Of a stretch of DNA of 64,000 bases, positions 44,558-55,489 are shown piece after piece (within the stretch, counting starts at the first letter, position 1; each line of letters opens with the position of its first letter). The notes under the pieces were generated by a model. That model searched no databases. It was not told the origin of the DNA and saw nothing but the letters and a program-made list of their open reading frames with translations. The stretch comes from Mesorhizobium carmichaelinearum (GTDB taxonomy: Bacteria; Pseudomonadota; Alphaproteobacteria; Rhizobiales; Rhizobiaceae): the NCBI RefSeq assembly GCF_900199455.1, contig NZ_FZQR01000004.1, positions 124,001 through 188,000 of the forward strand, in the 5' to 3' direction. Both the position numbers and the translations under genes were made by a program.

Positions 44558-44744
44558 CGGTGACTTTTTTGGTGGCTTCGGAGGATTTCCGCCCCCCTAT
44601 CGCCACTATTACAACCGAGATTACTATGGTGACCAGTACTATGCGGAGCAATATCGCCCGTACTATCGATACCATCACCGGCACTATTACCGGCACTACC
44701 GCCACCACAGGCATCACCACCATAGGCACTACTACCACTATTGA
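44454..44744 (+). CDS. Secreted His/Tyr-rich small protein
   Basis: A 96-residue protein starting at GTG 44454 behind GGAGGTAACC. Signal peptide (KLILASVLAIAGTAVVVEPT-QAQ), a Gly/Phe stretch (FGGYNGDFFGGFGGFPPP), then about 55 residues made almost only of His, Tyr and Arg, ending HHRHHHHRHYYHY. The density of histidine suggests metal binding or a structural role outside the inner membrane. Followed by a terminator at 44768-44796. No family recognised. Confidence 0.65.
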   Translation: MRKLILASVLAIAGTAVVVEPTQAQFLFSPFGGYNGDFFGGFGGFPPPYRHYYNRDYYGDQYYAEQYRPYYRYHHRHYYRHYRHHRHHHHRHYYHY

Positions 44745-44767
44745 AATACGACGACCTGTCGCATTTG

Positions 44768-44796
44768 GCCCGCTGCCTCACTGTGGCGGGCTTTCC
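44768..44796 (+). terminator. Terminator hairpin after the His/Tyr-rich gene
   Basis: GCCCGC-TGCCTCACTGTG-GCGGGC followed by TTTCC. The best-formed member of the repeated hairpin family of this region. Confidence 0.65.
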
Positions 44797-44881
44797 GCTT
44801 TGTAGGGGCTAATAGCGGGATCAACGGGCATAATTCAGCCGCTCAACTTGTGCCGCGCGTAGGCGAGTGCCATCATCCTTG

Positions 44882-45588
44882 ATGGCTCGCGACCCAATTA
44901 AAGTCATTGAGGCAAGGCGCCGTTACAACGCCAAGCACCGCGAAGAACTCCTAGCGAAGGGACGTTCTCCTGCTGCGCTGGAAAAACAGCGGAAACGGCG
45001 TGCCGAGAATCCAGAGAAAGCGGCCGAACATAGACGGCTGTTCAAACTGAGGCATCCAGACCGCGTCAAAGCCGGCTGGAAAGCCTATCGCGTGGCCAAC
45101 AGCGAAAAAATCGCGACGTACCAAGCAAGCTATTCAGTCGAACATAAGCCGAGATCCTGGCTACCAAGCGCGTATATTGGGTGAAGAACCGCGACAAGGT
45201 CGAAATGTGGCAGGAGCGGCGCAAGCTCAGGGAACGATCCATAAATGCCATTCGCCACAATCCAGAGGATGTCATTCGGGTTGTGAGCAGGGCAGTCAGC
45301 GCAGCGCTCCCACGCTTCATGCGCGATGATGTCATCAACGCGATGCTCGAAGCGGTGCTATTGGGTGATCTGCTGCTAGAGAATGTCGGCATTCGCATGA
45401 AGGATTACGTCAGGGGGTACAACCGAGAATACGACACGTTCAAAATGCTTTCACTCGACGCGCCCATGGGAGGGACGGACGACCTCAGGCGAATCGATTT
45501 GCTGGAAGCGCCGGCTTCATATGAGCCCGAAGGGGACGAGGAAGACCCGGATATAGTGATGCTCAAGGGTGGATATTCCCGCTGGTGA
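44882..45588 (+). pseudogene. Accessory protein gene (basic repeats, sigma-like tail) with one frameshift
   Basis: From 44882: MARDPIKVIEARRRYNAKHR, KRRAENPEKAAEHRRLFKLR and KAYRVANSEKIATYQASYSV with K/R-Y-x-x-N repeats. At about 45148 the frame needs one extra base to continue AEILATKRVYWVKNRDKVEM and the long second half to GGYSRW at 45588. The second half has DDVINAMLEAVLLGDLLLEN and MLSLDAPMGGTDDLRRIDLL, the latter like the SLDAP segment of sigma factors. Total ~235 residues; 707 bases is 3n+2, fitting one lost base. A GTG at 45181 could give a stand-alone C-terminal piece. Family unknown; phage- or island-like. Confidence 0.55.
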
Positions 45589-45667
45589 GCTGTTCGCCGC
45601 GTGCCTATTGCGTGCCATCCTCCGATGGAGATGGGGAGCGCAGATTCGCTAAGCTATTGAAAATGTT

Positions 45668-45742
45668 TGGCTCCCCGGGCCGGATTCGAACCAGCGACCA
45701 ACCGGTTAACAGCCGGTTGCTCTACCACTGAGCTACCGGGGA
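45668..45742 (-). tRNA. tRNA-Asn (anticodon GTT)
   Basis: On the minus strand: acceptor TCCCCGG pairs with CCGGGGA, D-arm AGCTCAGTGGTAGAGCA, anticodon stem CCGG...CCGG with loop CTGTTAA (GTT), T-arm GGTTCGAATCC, discriminator G and encoded CCA (45668-45670). 75 bases including CCA. It sits at the right edge of the variable region with its 3' end facing that region, the usual orientation at an integration site. Confidence 0.97.
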
Positions 45743-45976
45743 ACGGAGGCTCTTTGAGCAAGTGGCGCAGCCTATAGCAAACACCTTTCGGCTTTGCAAA
45801 GAAGCATTTCGCTTTTTTCCGAGACTTTTTCGCTCAGGCGTTTCTCGCAATCGGTCGGCTCCGTCCTCATATTAGCCGTCTTGGCGATAGGCGCGGAACC
45901 GAAAGGGCGGTCGCGGCTTTTGTAAACAGGCATTTTCGAGTCACGAGACAAGCGACCATACAGGCAGCCATTGGCG

Positions 45977-46264
45977 ATGACGGCAGCAGACGAAGACCGG
46001 ATACCGGCACGAAAGATCTCGATCTTCGGGCGCGATTTCGCCATGCCGCAATCGCGCGGCCTCAGAATCACGATCGGCATTCTTTTGACCATCGGCGGCA
46101 TTCTCGGCTTTCTGCCGATTCTCGGCTTCTGGATGGTTCCGATCGGATTGCTGGTGCTTTCCTATGAATTCGCCATGGTACGCCGCCATCGGCGCCGCTT
46201 CGTCGTCTGGTGGGAGCGGCGGCGACGGCCGGACGGAACGGCGGGCACCAAGCCGCGCCTTTGA
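45977..46264 (+). CDS. Small membrane protein
   Basis: A 95-residue protein with two adjacent hydrophobic segments (ITIGILLTIGGILGFLPILG, FWMVPIGLLVLSYEFAMV) followed by a basic cytosolic tail (RRHRRRFVVWWERRRRP), a common alphaproteobacterial pattern of unknown function. First core-like gene after the tRNA-Asn. ATG 45971 is a possible earlier start. Confidence 0.7.
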   Translation: MTAADEDRIPARKISIFGRDFAMPQSRGLRITIGILLTIGGILGFLPILGFWMVPIGLLVLSYEFAMVRRHRRRFVVWWERRRRPDGTAGTKPRL

Positions 46265-46303
46265 CCACGTCATCCTTCCGCAGAGTTATGCCCTTGTTCG
46301 GGT

Positions 46304-46531
46304 TTAGGATTTTTGCGTATCGGCGTTTCGGTCCGCACGTCTCTCCAGATCCTCGCGGATTTCCTTGAGAACGGCGGCAGCCGAGGCGAGGCGCGCACGG
46401 TCGCGCGGCGAAAGTCTGGCTGCGCCGTCTATTGCAAGGCAGTCGATTGCATAGCGCAACAATCCCTCGCATCCCGGTCGCGACAAGCCGTCCCAGGCAT
46501 TCGTTCCGATGTTCGGGCTTGCTGGCCGCAT
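46304..46531 (-). CDS. Hypothetical protein (75 residues)
   Basis: MRPASPNIGTNAWDGLSRPG, then LLRYAIDCLAIDGAARLSPR and a helical charged end (AAAVLKEIREDLERRADRNA). Cytosolic by composition. GGAGGAGTGCGCC precedes the ATG, supporting a real gene. No family known. Confidence 0.6.
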   Translation of the reverse strand: MRPASPNIGTNAWDGLSRPGCEGLLRYAIDCLAIDGAARLSPRDRARLASAAAVLKEIREDLERRADRNADTQKS

Positions 46532-46755
46532 GGCGCACTCCTCCACCTTTATCAACGGTTGCCGGGGCGTGGAGTTTCTCGTGATCTCCTGCTACACTTA
46601 ACGCTCTGCTAATATGTGTTGTGGCCATTATGGCTGCGACGCTTGATGTGGAGGGTTGGATTCTTGCAGAGGAAACCGCGTGGAATGCGTGGTGGCCGCT
46701 TGACGCCATTTTCGCCGCAACCTATTGGAACCGGGTGGAACGCCGGGAGCAACGA

Positions 46756-46829
46756 GGCCTCGTGGCGGAGTGGTTACGCAGAGGACTGCAAATCCTTGCA
46801 CCCCGGTTCGATTCCGGGCGAGGCCTCCA
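46756..46829 (+). tRNA. tRNA-Cys (anticodon GCA)
   Basis: Acceptor GGCCTCG pairs with CGAGGCC, anticodon loop CTGCAAA (GCA), T-arm GGTTCGATTCC, and encoded CCA at 46827-46829. 74 bases, complete. Confidence 0.97.
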
Positions 46830-46920
46830 ATGCCCCAGGCTCCTGCGCGCAAGCGCCGGAGCCTGAAGTTCCAGTCGAAATGGGCCGCGGTTCTGGCGCG
46901 GCAGGCAGATTGGTTGGGAC

Positions 46921-47589
46921 ATGAGCGCTGATTTCTCCGAGCTTCGCGTCAAGATGGTCGATGGTCAGGTGCGCACCACCGACGTGACAAGCGCCCCGCT
47001 GCTGGAAGCCATGCTTTCCGTGCCGCGCGAGGTTTTCGTCGGCGACCGCCAGCGCGATCTTGCCTATATCGACGCAGACGTACGCATTGCCGACGGCACC
47101 AATGGCGCGCGTTATCTCATGGAAGCATCGCCACTGGCCAAGCTGATGCAGCTGGCCGAGATCAGCCCAACCGATTCGGCGCTCGATGTCGGCTGCGGCA
47201 GCGGCTATGCCTCGGCCATATTGTCGCGGCTGGCGCGGTCGGTCGTGGCACTCGAAAGCGATTCGGCCCTTGCGCAAACCGCGGTGTCGACCCTTTCCGG
47301 CCTTGGCTGCGGCAATGTGACCGTGGTCCAGGGTGCGCTGGCGCAAGGTCATGCGGCCAAGGCACCCTATGACGTCATCTTCATCGGCGGCAGTGTCGAG
47401 AACGTGCCGGCACCGCTGCTCGATCAGCTCGGCGAAGGTGGCCGACTCGTCGCGGTCGAAGGGCAGGGCAATTCCGGCGTGGCGCGACTTTTTTTTAAGG
47501 CTGGGGGGGTTGTAACCGGCAGACGGGCATTTAATGCGGCAATTAAGCCACTACCCGGCTTCGAACGTGAGCATGCCTTTGAATTCTGA
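46921..47589 (+). CDS. pcm: Protein-L-isoaspartate O-methyltransferase
   Basis: A 222-residue SAM-dependent methyltransferase of the PCMT family that repairs isoaspartyl damage. MVDGQVRTTDVTSAPLLEAM, PREVFVGDRQRDLAYIDADV, motif I ALDVGCGSGYASAILSRLA and VVALESDSALAQTA are visible. The alphaproteobacterial form upstream of tolC often lacks some catalytic residues of true PCMT, so activity is not assured. Ends 168 bases before tolC. Confidence 0.82.
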   Translation: MSADFSELRVKMVDGQVRTTDVTSAPLLEAMLSVPREVFVGDRQRDLAYIDADVRIADGTNGARYLMEASPLAKLMQLAEISPTDSALDVGCGSGYASAILSRLARSVVALESDSALAQTAVSTLSGLGCGNVTVVQGALAQGHAAKAPYDVIFIGGSVENVPAPLLDQLGEGGRLVAVEGQGNSGVARLFFKAGGVVTGRRAFNAAIKPLPGFEREHAFEF

Positions 47590-47757
47590 ATGATTTGTGC
47601 TTGCAGCAAAGGCTTTGTCATGGTCGCTTGGACTTGAACAATCGTTGCTGATCTCAGACTGGGGGCACTTTGGGACCGAGCGACAGGGAACATAACAACA
47701 CGCCACTCCGGCTCCTTTAGCGAGAAGCCGGCGCGGCGCGGTTCCCATGGAAAACGA

Positions 47758-49149
47758 ATGAGGGATATACCCGTGCCGTCTGTATCCAAGACCCTTTTTG
47801 CCGCCATCCTCGTTTCCGCGACCGCGCTGTCGCCCCTGACCGCCTCGGCGGAGACCATCACCGGCGCGCTCGCCAAGGCCTATCAGTACAATTCCACGCT
47901 CAATTCGTCCCGCGCCGGTGTGCGCGTCACCGACGAAGGCGTGGCCATTGCCAAGTCCGGCTGGCGCCCAACCATCAACGGAACTGCCGACGCGAATTAT
48001 GTGAACACGCGCGCCAGCGGCGCCAACAGCAAAACGGGGTCGGCCAGCGTCGGTATCGTCATCAACCAGACCCTGTTCGACGGTTTTCAGACCAGGAACA
48101 ATGTGGCGGCCGCGGAAGCCCAGGTGAAGGCGTCGGTGGAGAGCCTGCGTAACACCGAAGAGAACACGCTGTTCAATGCGGCCAGCGCCTATATGGACGT
48201 GATCCGCGATCGGCAGATCGCCGTACTGACCGAACAGAACCTGCAGTTCCTGACCGAGCAGGCGCGCGCCGCGCGCTCGCGTTTCGAGGTTGGCGAGGGC
48301 ACGCGCACCGACGTTGCGCAGGCCGATGCGTCGCGCGCCTCGGCCGTAGCTTCTCTCAGCGCCGCCCGCGCGCAGGCATTGGCCAGCGCCGCGCTCTATC
48401 ACCAGATCGTCGGCGACGAGCCGGGCAAGCTCAAGCCGGCTGCGCCATTGGCGAAGCTGTTGCCGTCGAGCCTCGCTTCGGCGATTGCCATTGGTTCGGC
48501 CGAACATCCGGCCATTCTCTCCACCCAACATCTGGTCGACGCGGCCGCGTTTTCGGTGAAGTCGGCGGAAGGCGCCCTGTTGCCGCAGCTTACCGCCTCT
48601 GCCGGTATCTCGGATGACTATCTCAATCGTAATCCGAACATCGGAACGAACGGCAATTCGACCTCGGCCAATATCGGCGCGACATTGACCATTCCGATCT
48701 ATTCGGCCGGCCGGACTTCGGCGGTCGTGCGCCAGAACAAGGAATCGCTGGGCGAGGCCCGTATCCAGGTCGATGTCAGCCGTGACCAGGTGCGCCAGGC
48801 CGTTGCCACCGCATGGTCGCAATACACCGCCGCGCAGCAGAGCGTCTCGGCCAACAAGCAGGTGATCGATGCCGCGCAACTGGCGCTGAACGGCGTTATC
48901 GAAGAGCGCAATGTCGGCCAGCGCACCACGCTCGACGTGCTCAACGCGCAGGCCACCGTCATCACCGCCAAGATCAACCAGGCCAATTCCGAACACGATG
49001 TGGTGGTGGCGAGCTATGCCATCCTGTCGGCGGTGGGTCGCCTGTCGGTCGACCGGCTGGGCCTGGCGGTGACCAAATACAAGCCCGAAGAGCACTATAA
49101 CGCCGTCAAGGACAAGTGGATCGGCGTGCGCACGCCGGACGGCCGCTAG
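47758..49149 (+). CDS. tolC: TolC family outer-membrane efflux channel
   Basis: A 463-residue TolC: signal peptide ending PLTASAETI, then two repeats of the OEP domain (GALAKAYQYNSTLNSSRAGV; SVGIVINQTLFDGFQTRNNV; ATLTIPIYSAGRTSAVVRQN; NKQVIDAAQLALNGVIEERN with VGQRTTLDVLNAQ). It forms the exit duct of type I secretion and RND efflux. Position after pcm and before popZ is typical of rhizobia. Normal length. Confidence 0.92.
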   Translation: MRDIPVPSVSKTLFAAILVSATALSPLTASAETITGALAKAYQYNSTLNSSRAGVRVTDEGVAIAKSGWRPTINGTADANYVNTRASGANSKTGSASVGIVINQTLFDGFQTRNNVAAAEAQVKASVESLRNTEENTLFNAASAYMDVIRDRQIAVLTEQNLQFLTEQARAARSRFEVGEGTRTDVAQADASRASAVASLSAARAQALASAALYHQIVGDEPGKLKPAAPLAKLLPSSLASAIAIGSAEHPAILSTQHLVDAAAFSVKSAEGALLPQLTASAGISDDYLNRNPNIGTNGNSTSANIGATLTIPIYSAGRTSAVVRQNKESLGEARIQVDVSRDQVRQAVATAWSQYTAAQQSVSANKQVIDAAQLALNGVIEERNVGQRTTLDVLNAQATVITAKINQANSEHDVVVASYAILSAVGRLSVDRLGLAVTKYKPEEHYNAVKDKWIGVRTPDGR

Positions 49150-49352
49150 GCGCCGACAGGGACTTGTGGAGCGGGACCTTCGTTGTGAAATGGTCCTGCT
49201 TCGATTTCCTGCTCTAATCTGTTGAAATCCCACATGTCCCCAGATTGGGGATTCTCGTGCAGCGATCCGTCGGTTACGCTGTCGCCATGATTCGAATCCG
49301 GCTTGTGCCGGAGCGGAAACCCACAGGGGTCACAAGGGCGGCGGATGTGACG

Positions 49353-50234
49353 ATGGCCACGGCAAGCAGCGCACAGCGCGAACCTTCCATGGAAGAGATA
49401 CTGGCTTCCATCAGGAGGATCATCGAGGACAGCGACAACGGCCGCAAGCAGCCGGGCGAGGCCGAAGAGTTGCGGCAGGATCTGGAGCCATCGCCCAGCG
49501 AGGCGCCGGCAGCAGACGTCGATGCGTTTCGTGCCGAGTTGCATGCCGCCCCCGAAGTCAGAAAGCCGGTCGCGCTCGCGGAAGTCCAGGCACCTTCGCT
49601 CGAGCCCGCGCGCATGGAATCGCAGACGCGTGCCGATCCCGTGCCGGTCAAGCCGTCGATGACGCTTGCCGAGGTCAGCGCCAGGATCGCCGCCGAGCCG
49701 GTGCCTGTCGTCAGGACCGACGCGCCAATGGTCCCGAAGGCTGGGGTCCCGCAGGCTGAGGCGCCGCAGGCCAGCGCGACAAGCGATACCATCGTTGCCG
49801 ATTGGCGGCGCGAGATCGCGGCGGTCGGAGAGCAAGCGAAAGCGATACCGGACAGGAATATCCGCAAGCCGGTCGCGCAGCCCGAGGCGGTCGTCCAGCC
49901 CGAGACAGCGGGGAGCGACCCGGTGGTGGAGGCTGCGATCGAGCAGCCTTCTTCAAGCGGTGCGCCGGCAGGCACCGCTCAGGCACGTGCGGCGGCAAAT
50001 GAAGCGCCCACGGCGCGTCCGGCAATCCTGTCCGAACACACTGGCCGTCAGGTCGCAGCCGCCTTCGGCGAGCTGTCCGATGCCTTTGCCAGCCGCAGCA
50101 AGAAGACATTCGACGAGATGGCCGAGGAGATGCTGCGGCCGATGCTGCAGGACTGGCTGGACAACAATCTGCCGACGCTGGTTGAAAGGCTGGTGCGCGA
50201 GGAGATCGAGCGCGTCGCGCGCGGCGCGCAGTAA
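49353..50234 (+). CDS. popZ: Polar organising protein PopZ
   Basis: A 293-residue PopZ: N-terminal motif REPSMEEILASIRRIIEDSD, a long acidic/proline-rich disordered linker, and the C-terminal self-assembly region (SRSKKTFDEMAEEMLRPMLQ, DWLDNNLPTLVERLVREEIE). It forms polar scaffolds that hold the chromosome origin region. ATG 49353 matches the family; the upstream frame does not. It precedes valS, as in other alphaproteobacteria, with one small gene between. Confidence 0.9.
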   Translation: MATASSAQREPSMEEILASIRRIIEDSDNGRKQPGEAEELRQDLEPSPSEAPAADVDAFRAELHAAPEVRKPVALAEVQAPSLEPARMESQTRADPVPVKPSMTLAEVSARIAAEPVPVVRTDAPMVPKAGVPQAEAPQASATSDTIVADWRREIAAVGEQAKAIPDRNIRKPVAQPEAVVQPETAGSDPVVEAAIEQPSSSGAPAGTAQARAAANEAPTARPAILSEHTGRQVAAAFGELSDAFASRSKKTFDEMAEEMLRPMLQDWLDNNLPTLVERLVREEIERVARGAQ

Positions 50235-50337
50235 GTCTCTCAACCTATTCAGGATCGAAGCGCCGCCCTCGGGCGGCGTTTCTGTTGGTAAGGTCGCTCG
50301 CGATGATCATGGCAAAGGAGATTGCCCTTTTAAAGCC

Positions 50338-50691
50338 ATGTGTGGTTGCTCCCCTTGGCCGATGGACCGACAGTTGACGTACAGCTATCGATTGCGGGCG
50401 ATGGTTCCGATGCTGACCGATGAAGAGTATCGGGAGGTCGTCGACGACCCCGCAACGCTGTATTTTCAGGTCAAGAGGTTCATTTCCCAGCATGGACAAT
50501 GGACAGAAATGAAGCATCCGGCGGCGGATCGCTATCGGGAGCGGACCGGAGTAACACTTCATCATACTTTCTGGCTCCTGCATGTCCGCCGCTCCGACTA
50601 CGGCCCCGACTGCCCGGCCTGCGGAAAGCCCTACCGGACACCAAGGGCGAAGTTTTGCGCCGAGTGCGGGCATGGGCTTCCGTTGAAATGA
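50338..50691 (+). CDS. Hypothetical zinc-ribbon protein
   Basis: A 117-residue protein: MDRQLTYSYRLRAMVPMLTD, TLYFQVKRFISQHGQWTEMK, and a C-terminal four-cysteine ribbon CPACGKPYRTPRAKFCAECG, likely Zn-binding. An internal ATG at 50362 is an alternative start. Lies between popZ and valS. Unknown function. Confidence 0.6.
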   Translation: MCGCSPWPMDRQLTYSYRLRAMVPMLTDEEYREVVDDPATLYFQVKRFISQHGQWTEMKHPAADRYRERTGVTLHHTFWLLHVRRSDYGPDCPACGKPYRTPRAKFCAECGHGLPLK

Positions 50692-50808
50692 GCAAGGTCC
50701 CGCCTATTTGCTTCTCATGAACCGAGGCGGCCCTTGCGGTTGACTTGGCCAAGACCTTCCGATTTACACCGAACCAGCAAAAATCCCGACAGCGCGGACC
50801 ATTTTCCC

Positions 50809-53592
<2,784 letters not shown>

Positions 53593-53951
53593 AGGGCAGA
53601 TTCGCGAGGCTTTAGCTGTCTCTAAAATGACGGTCTTTTGCCTCGAAAGTGGGCATTCCGTTGCGTTAATGTTGACGTAAACGGAAGTTTTAGCCCCATT
53701 GTTGCCATAATGTAACAATGGGGCCGATCTCCCCTGAAAAGTGGCTGTTTTTGAGCCTTTTCGGGCGAGTTTTCCTCATCTTCTGACCGGATAGGCACGC
53801 CTAGGGCCGTTTTTCGGCCTTGCCGTGCCTGTCTGCATTTTGTCGAAAATGCGTTTGGCAAGCATGTACATGTACGCCCCAAGAATTCGTTGTTGCGCCG
53901 TTAACCCGAATTGGTTCTAGCTTGATGCACTCGAATTCGGGGAGGACATTC
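53593..53951. other. Intergenic region valS-fadL with an 11-bp hairpin
   Basis: About 360 bases without a gene. GCCCCATTGTT at 53693 and AACAATGGGGC at 53714 form a perfect inverted repeat (53693-53724) with a 10-base loop but no T-run. GTTGACGTAAACGG (53671) and the palindrome GTACATGTAC (around 53865) are further symmetric or conserved-looking sites that may control the fadL gene. Confidence 0.5.
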
Positions 53952-55199
53952 ATGACTATTTTGCGACTGAAAGCACTGCTGGGGGCGGGGTGCTTTTCGC
54001 TTGCTTTGATCGGGACGGCAATGAACTGGGCGCATGCCGGTGGCATTGAGCGTGGCGGTTACGATATCGATCTTCTGTTCGATCCTGCGCCGTTCGCGAC
54101 GGAAGCGGAATCGACTTATGTTATGCCGCAACGCAAGCTCAAAAATGCGGTGGACACCAACCCGCTCGACGGCAATTTGACATTCCTCGGCAGCACGGCG
54201 AAGGACAGCAAGAGCTACTGGGTGCCGCGCATCGGCGTCAAGGCGCAGGTCGTTCAGGGTGTCGACTGTATGTTCGACTATTCCCAGCCTTGGGGCGCGC
54301 ACACCAATCCAGGTCTGTGGGCCGGCGCCGAATCCAACATGGAAACCGACATCAAGAGCAACAACTACGCCACGACTTGCTCCTACAAGATGGATGCCGG
54401 CAAAGGCCAGCTTCGCTTCATCGGCGGCGTTTATTACCAGGAAGTCTATGGCTTCAAGAAAGACCTGGTGTCGCCGCTGGTACCGGGTTTCCAGGGCACC
54501 GGCCAGGTTGATCTCAAAGGGACCGGCTGGGGCTGGCGTGTCGGCCTTGCCTATGAAATCCCTGACATCGCGCTGCGCGCCAGCCTCGTCTACAATTCGC
54601 GGGTCAAGCTCGACAATATCTCGGGCACGCTGGATCTGACGCATGTTGGCAGTGTCGTGCTGCCGATCTATGCCTCAACACAGTACATGCCGGACACGGT
54701 GGAGTTGAAGTTGCAGTCAGGCATTGCGCCCGGCTGGCTCGCTTTCGGTTCGTTGAAGTGGGTCAATTGGAGCCTGCTGCAGAGTGTTCCGATTTGCGTA
54801 GTCGGCACTCCTTCGGCGGCCTGCGTTACGGGTGATGCTCTGCATTCAGGCCAGATCACCTCGCTGGATTTGATGTATCGCGACGGCTGGACCGTCACGG
54901 GCGGTATCGGCCACAAGTTCAACGATCAGTGGAGTGCGGCCGGCCAGCTTTCCTGGGATCGCGGCACGTCACATGGCTATGGCTCGCAGACCGATACCTG
55001 GACCGTGGGCGGTGGCGTCGCCTATACGCCGCAGCCCAATATCGAGGTTCGACTGGCCGGTGCGATCGGCGTGCTGACCAGCGGCCATTCGGGAACAGTG
55101 AATGGCGAAAACGGCTATGTGGCCGGCAATGAGGTCAGCTACGACTTCGGCAATGATCTGGTCACGGCAATTTCCGGCGGCATCAAGATCAAGTTCTAA
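53952..55199 (+). CDS. FadL/OmpP1-type outer-membrane transport protein
   Basis: A 415-residue protein with a signal peptide (LGAGCFSLALIGTAMNWAHA) and a beta-barrel of the FadL family: RIGVKAQVVQGVDCMFDYSQ, GWGWRVGLAYEIPDIALRAS, LQSGIAPGWLAFGSLKWVNW, and a terminal strand (FGNDLVTAISGGIKIKF) ending in Phe as barrels do. FadL proteins pass long-chain fatty acids or other hydrophobic compounds. GGGGAGGACATTC precedes the ATG. Substrate not inferable. Confidence 0.85.
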   Translation: MTILRLKALLGAGCFSLALIGTAMNWAHAGGIERGGYDIDLLFDPAPFATEAESTYVMPQRKLKNAVDTNPLDGNLTFLGSTAKDSKSYWVPRIGVKAQVVQGVDCMFDYSQPWGAHTNPGLWAGAESNMETDIKSNNYATTCSYKMDAGKGQLRFIGGVYYQEVYGFKKDLVSPLVPGFQGTGQVDLKGTGWGWRVGLAYEIPDIALRASLVYNSRVKLDNISGTLDLTHVGSVVLPIYASTQYMPDTVELKLQSGIAPGWLAFGSLKWVNWSLLQSVPICVVGTPSAACVTGDALHSGQITSLDLMYRDGWTVTGGIGHKFNDQWSAAGQLSWDRGTSHGYGSQTDTWTVGGGVAYTPQPNIEVRLAGAIGVLTSGHSGTVNGENGYVAGNEVSYDFGNDLVTAISGGIKIKF

Positions 55200-55216
55200 C
55201 CTATTGAAAGTTTGAC

Positions 55217-55245
55217 AAAAAGGCCGGGCATTGCCCGGCCTTTTT
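55217..55245 (+). terminator. Rho-independent terminator after fadL
   Basis: AAAAAGGCCGGGCA-TTGCCCGGCCTTTTT: a stem of about 14 bp with a T-run, 17 bases after the stop. Confidence 0.9.
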
Positions 55246-55489
55246 CGTTTGGGCCGGCGTTGCCGCTGGCTCCGGTATCCAAGCTGCGTTGCATATAAGC
55301 CGCACTGGTGCCGCCTCGTGCGATTGTGACGTTTTGGCAACACTTTCTGAACAACCCCTGCGCTACAAATCCGCCTGAGGAAATTGCCCATTTCCCGCCA
55401 TAAACCCGGCGCACCTCGAAATGGTCTCGGGACACGCGCCAAAAGGCTCGGCGATGGGACAGGCCGCACCGCCCGCGGCAAGGATGAGA

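Noticed and set aside
45668..46829. Search for a second copy of the tRNA-Asn or tRNA-Cys 3' end as an attachment site
   Set aside because: No matching direct repeat was found by eye within the window, so no att site is claimed.
47551..49233. A 560-residue minus-strand open frame opposite tolC
   Set aside because: tolC is certain on the plus strand; the antisense frame has no recognisable domain.
55200..55489. Possible riboswitch or leader-peptide attenuator before ilvD
   Set aside because: Apart from the fadL terminator, no short branched-chain-rich leader peptide or paired hairpins could be made out.
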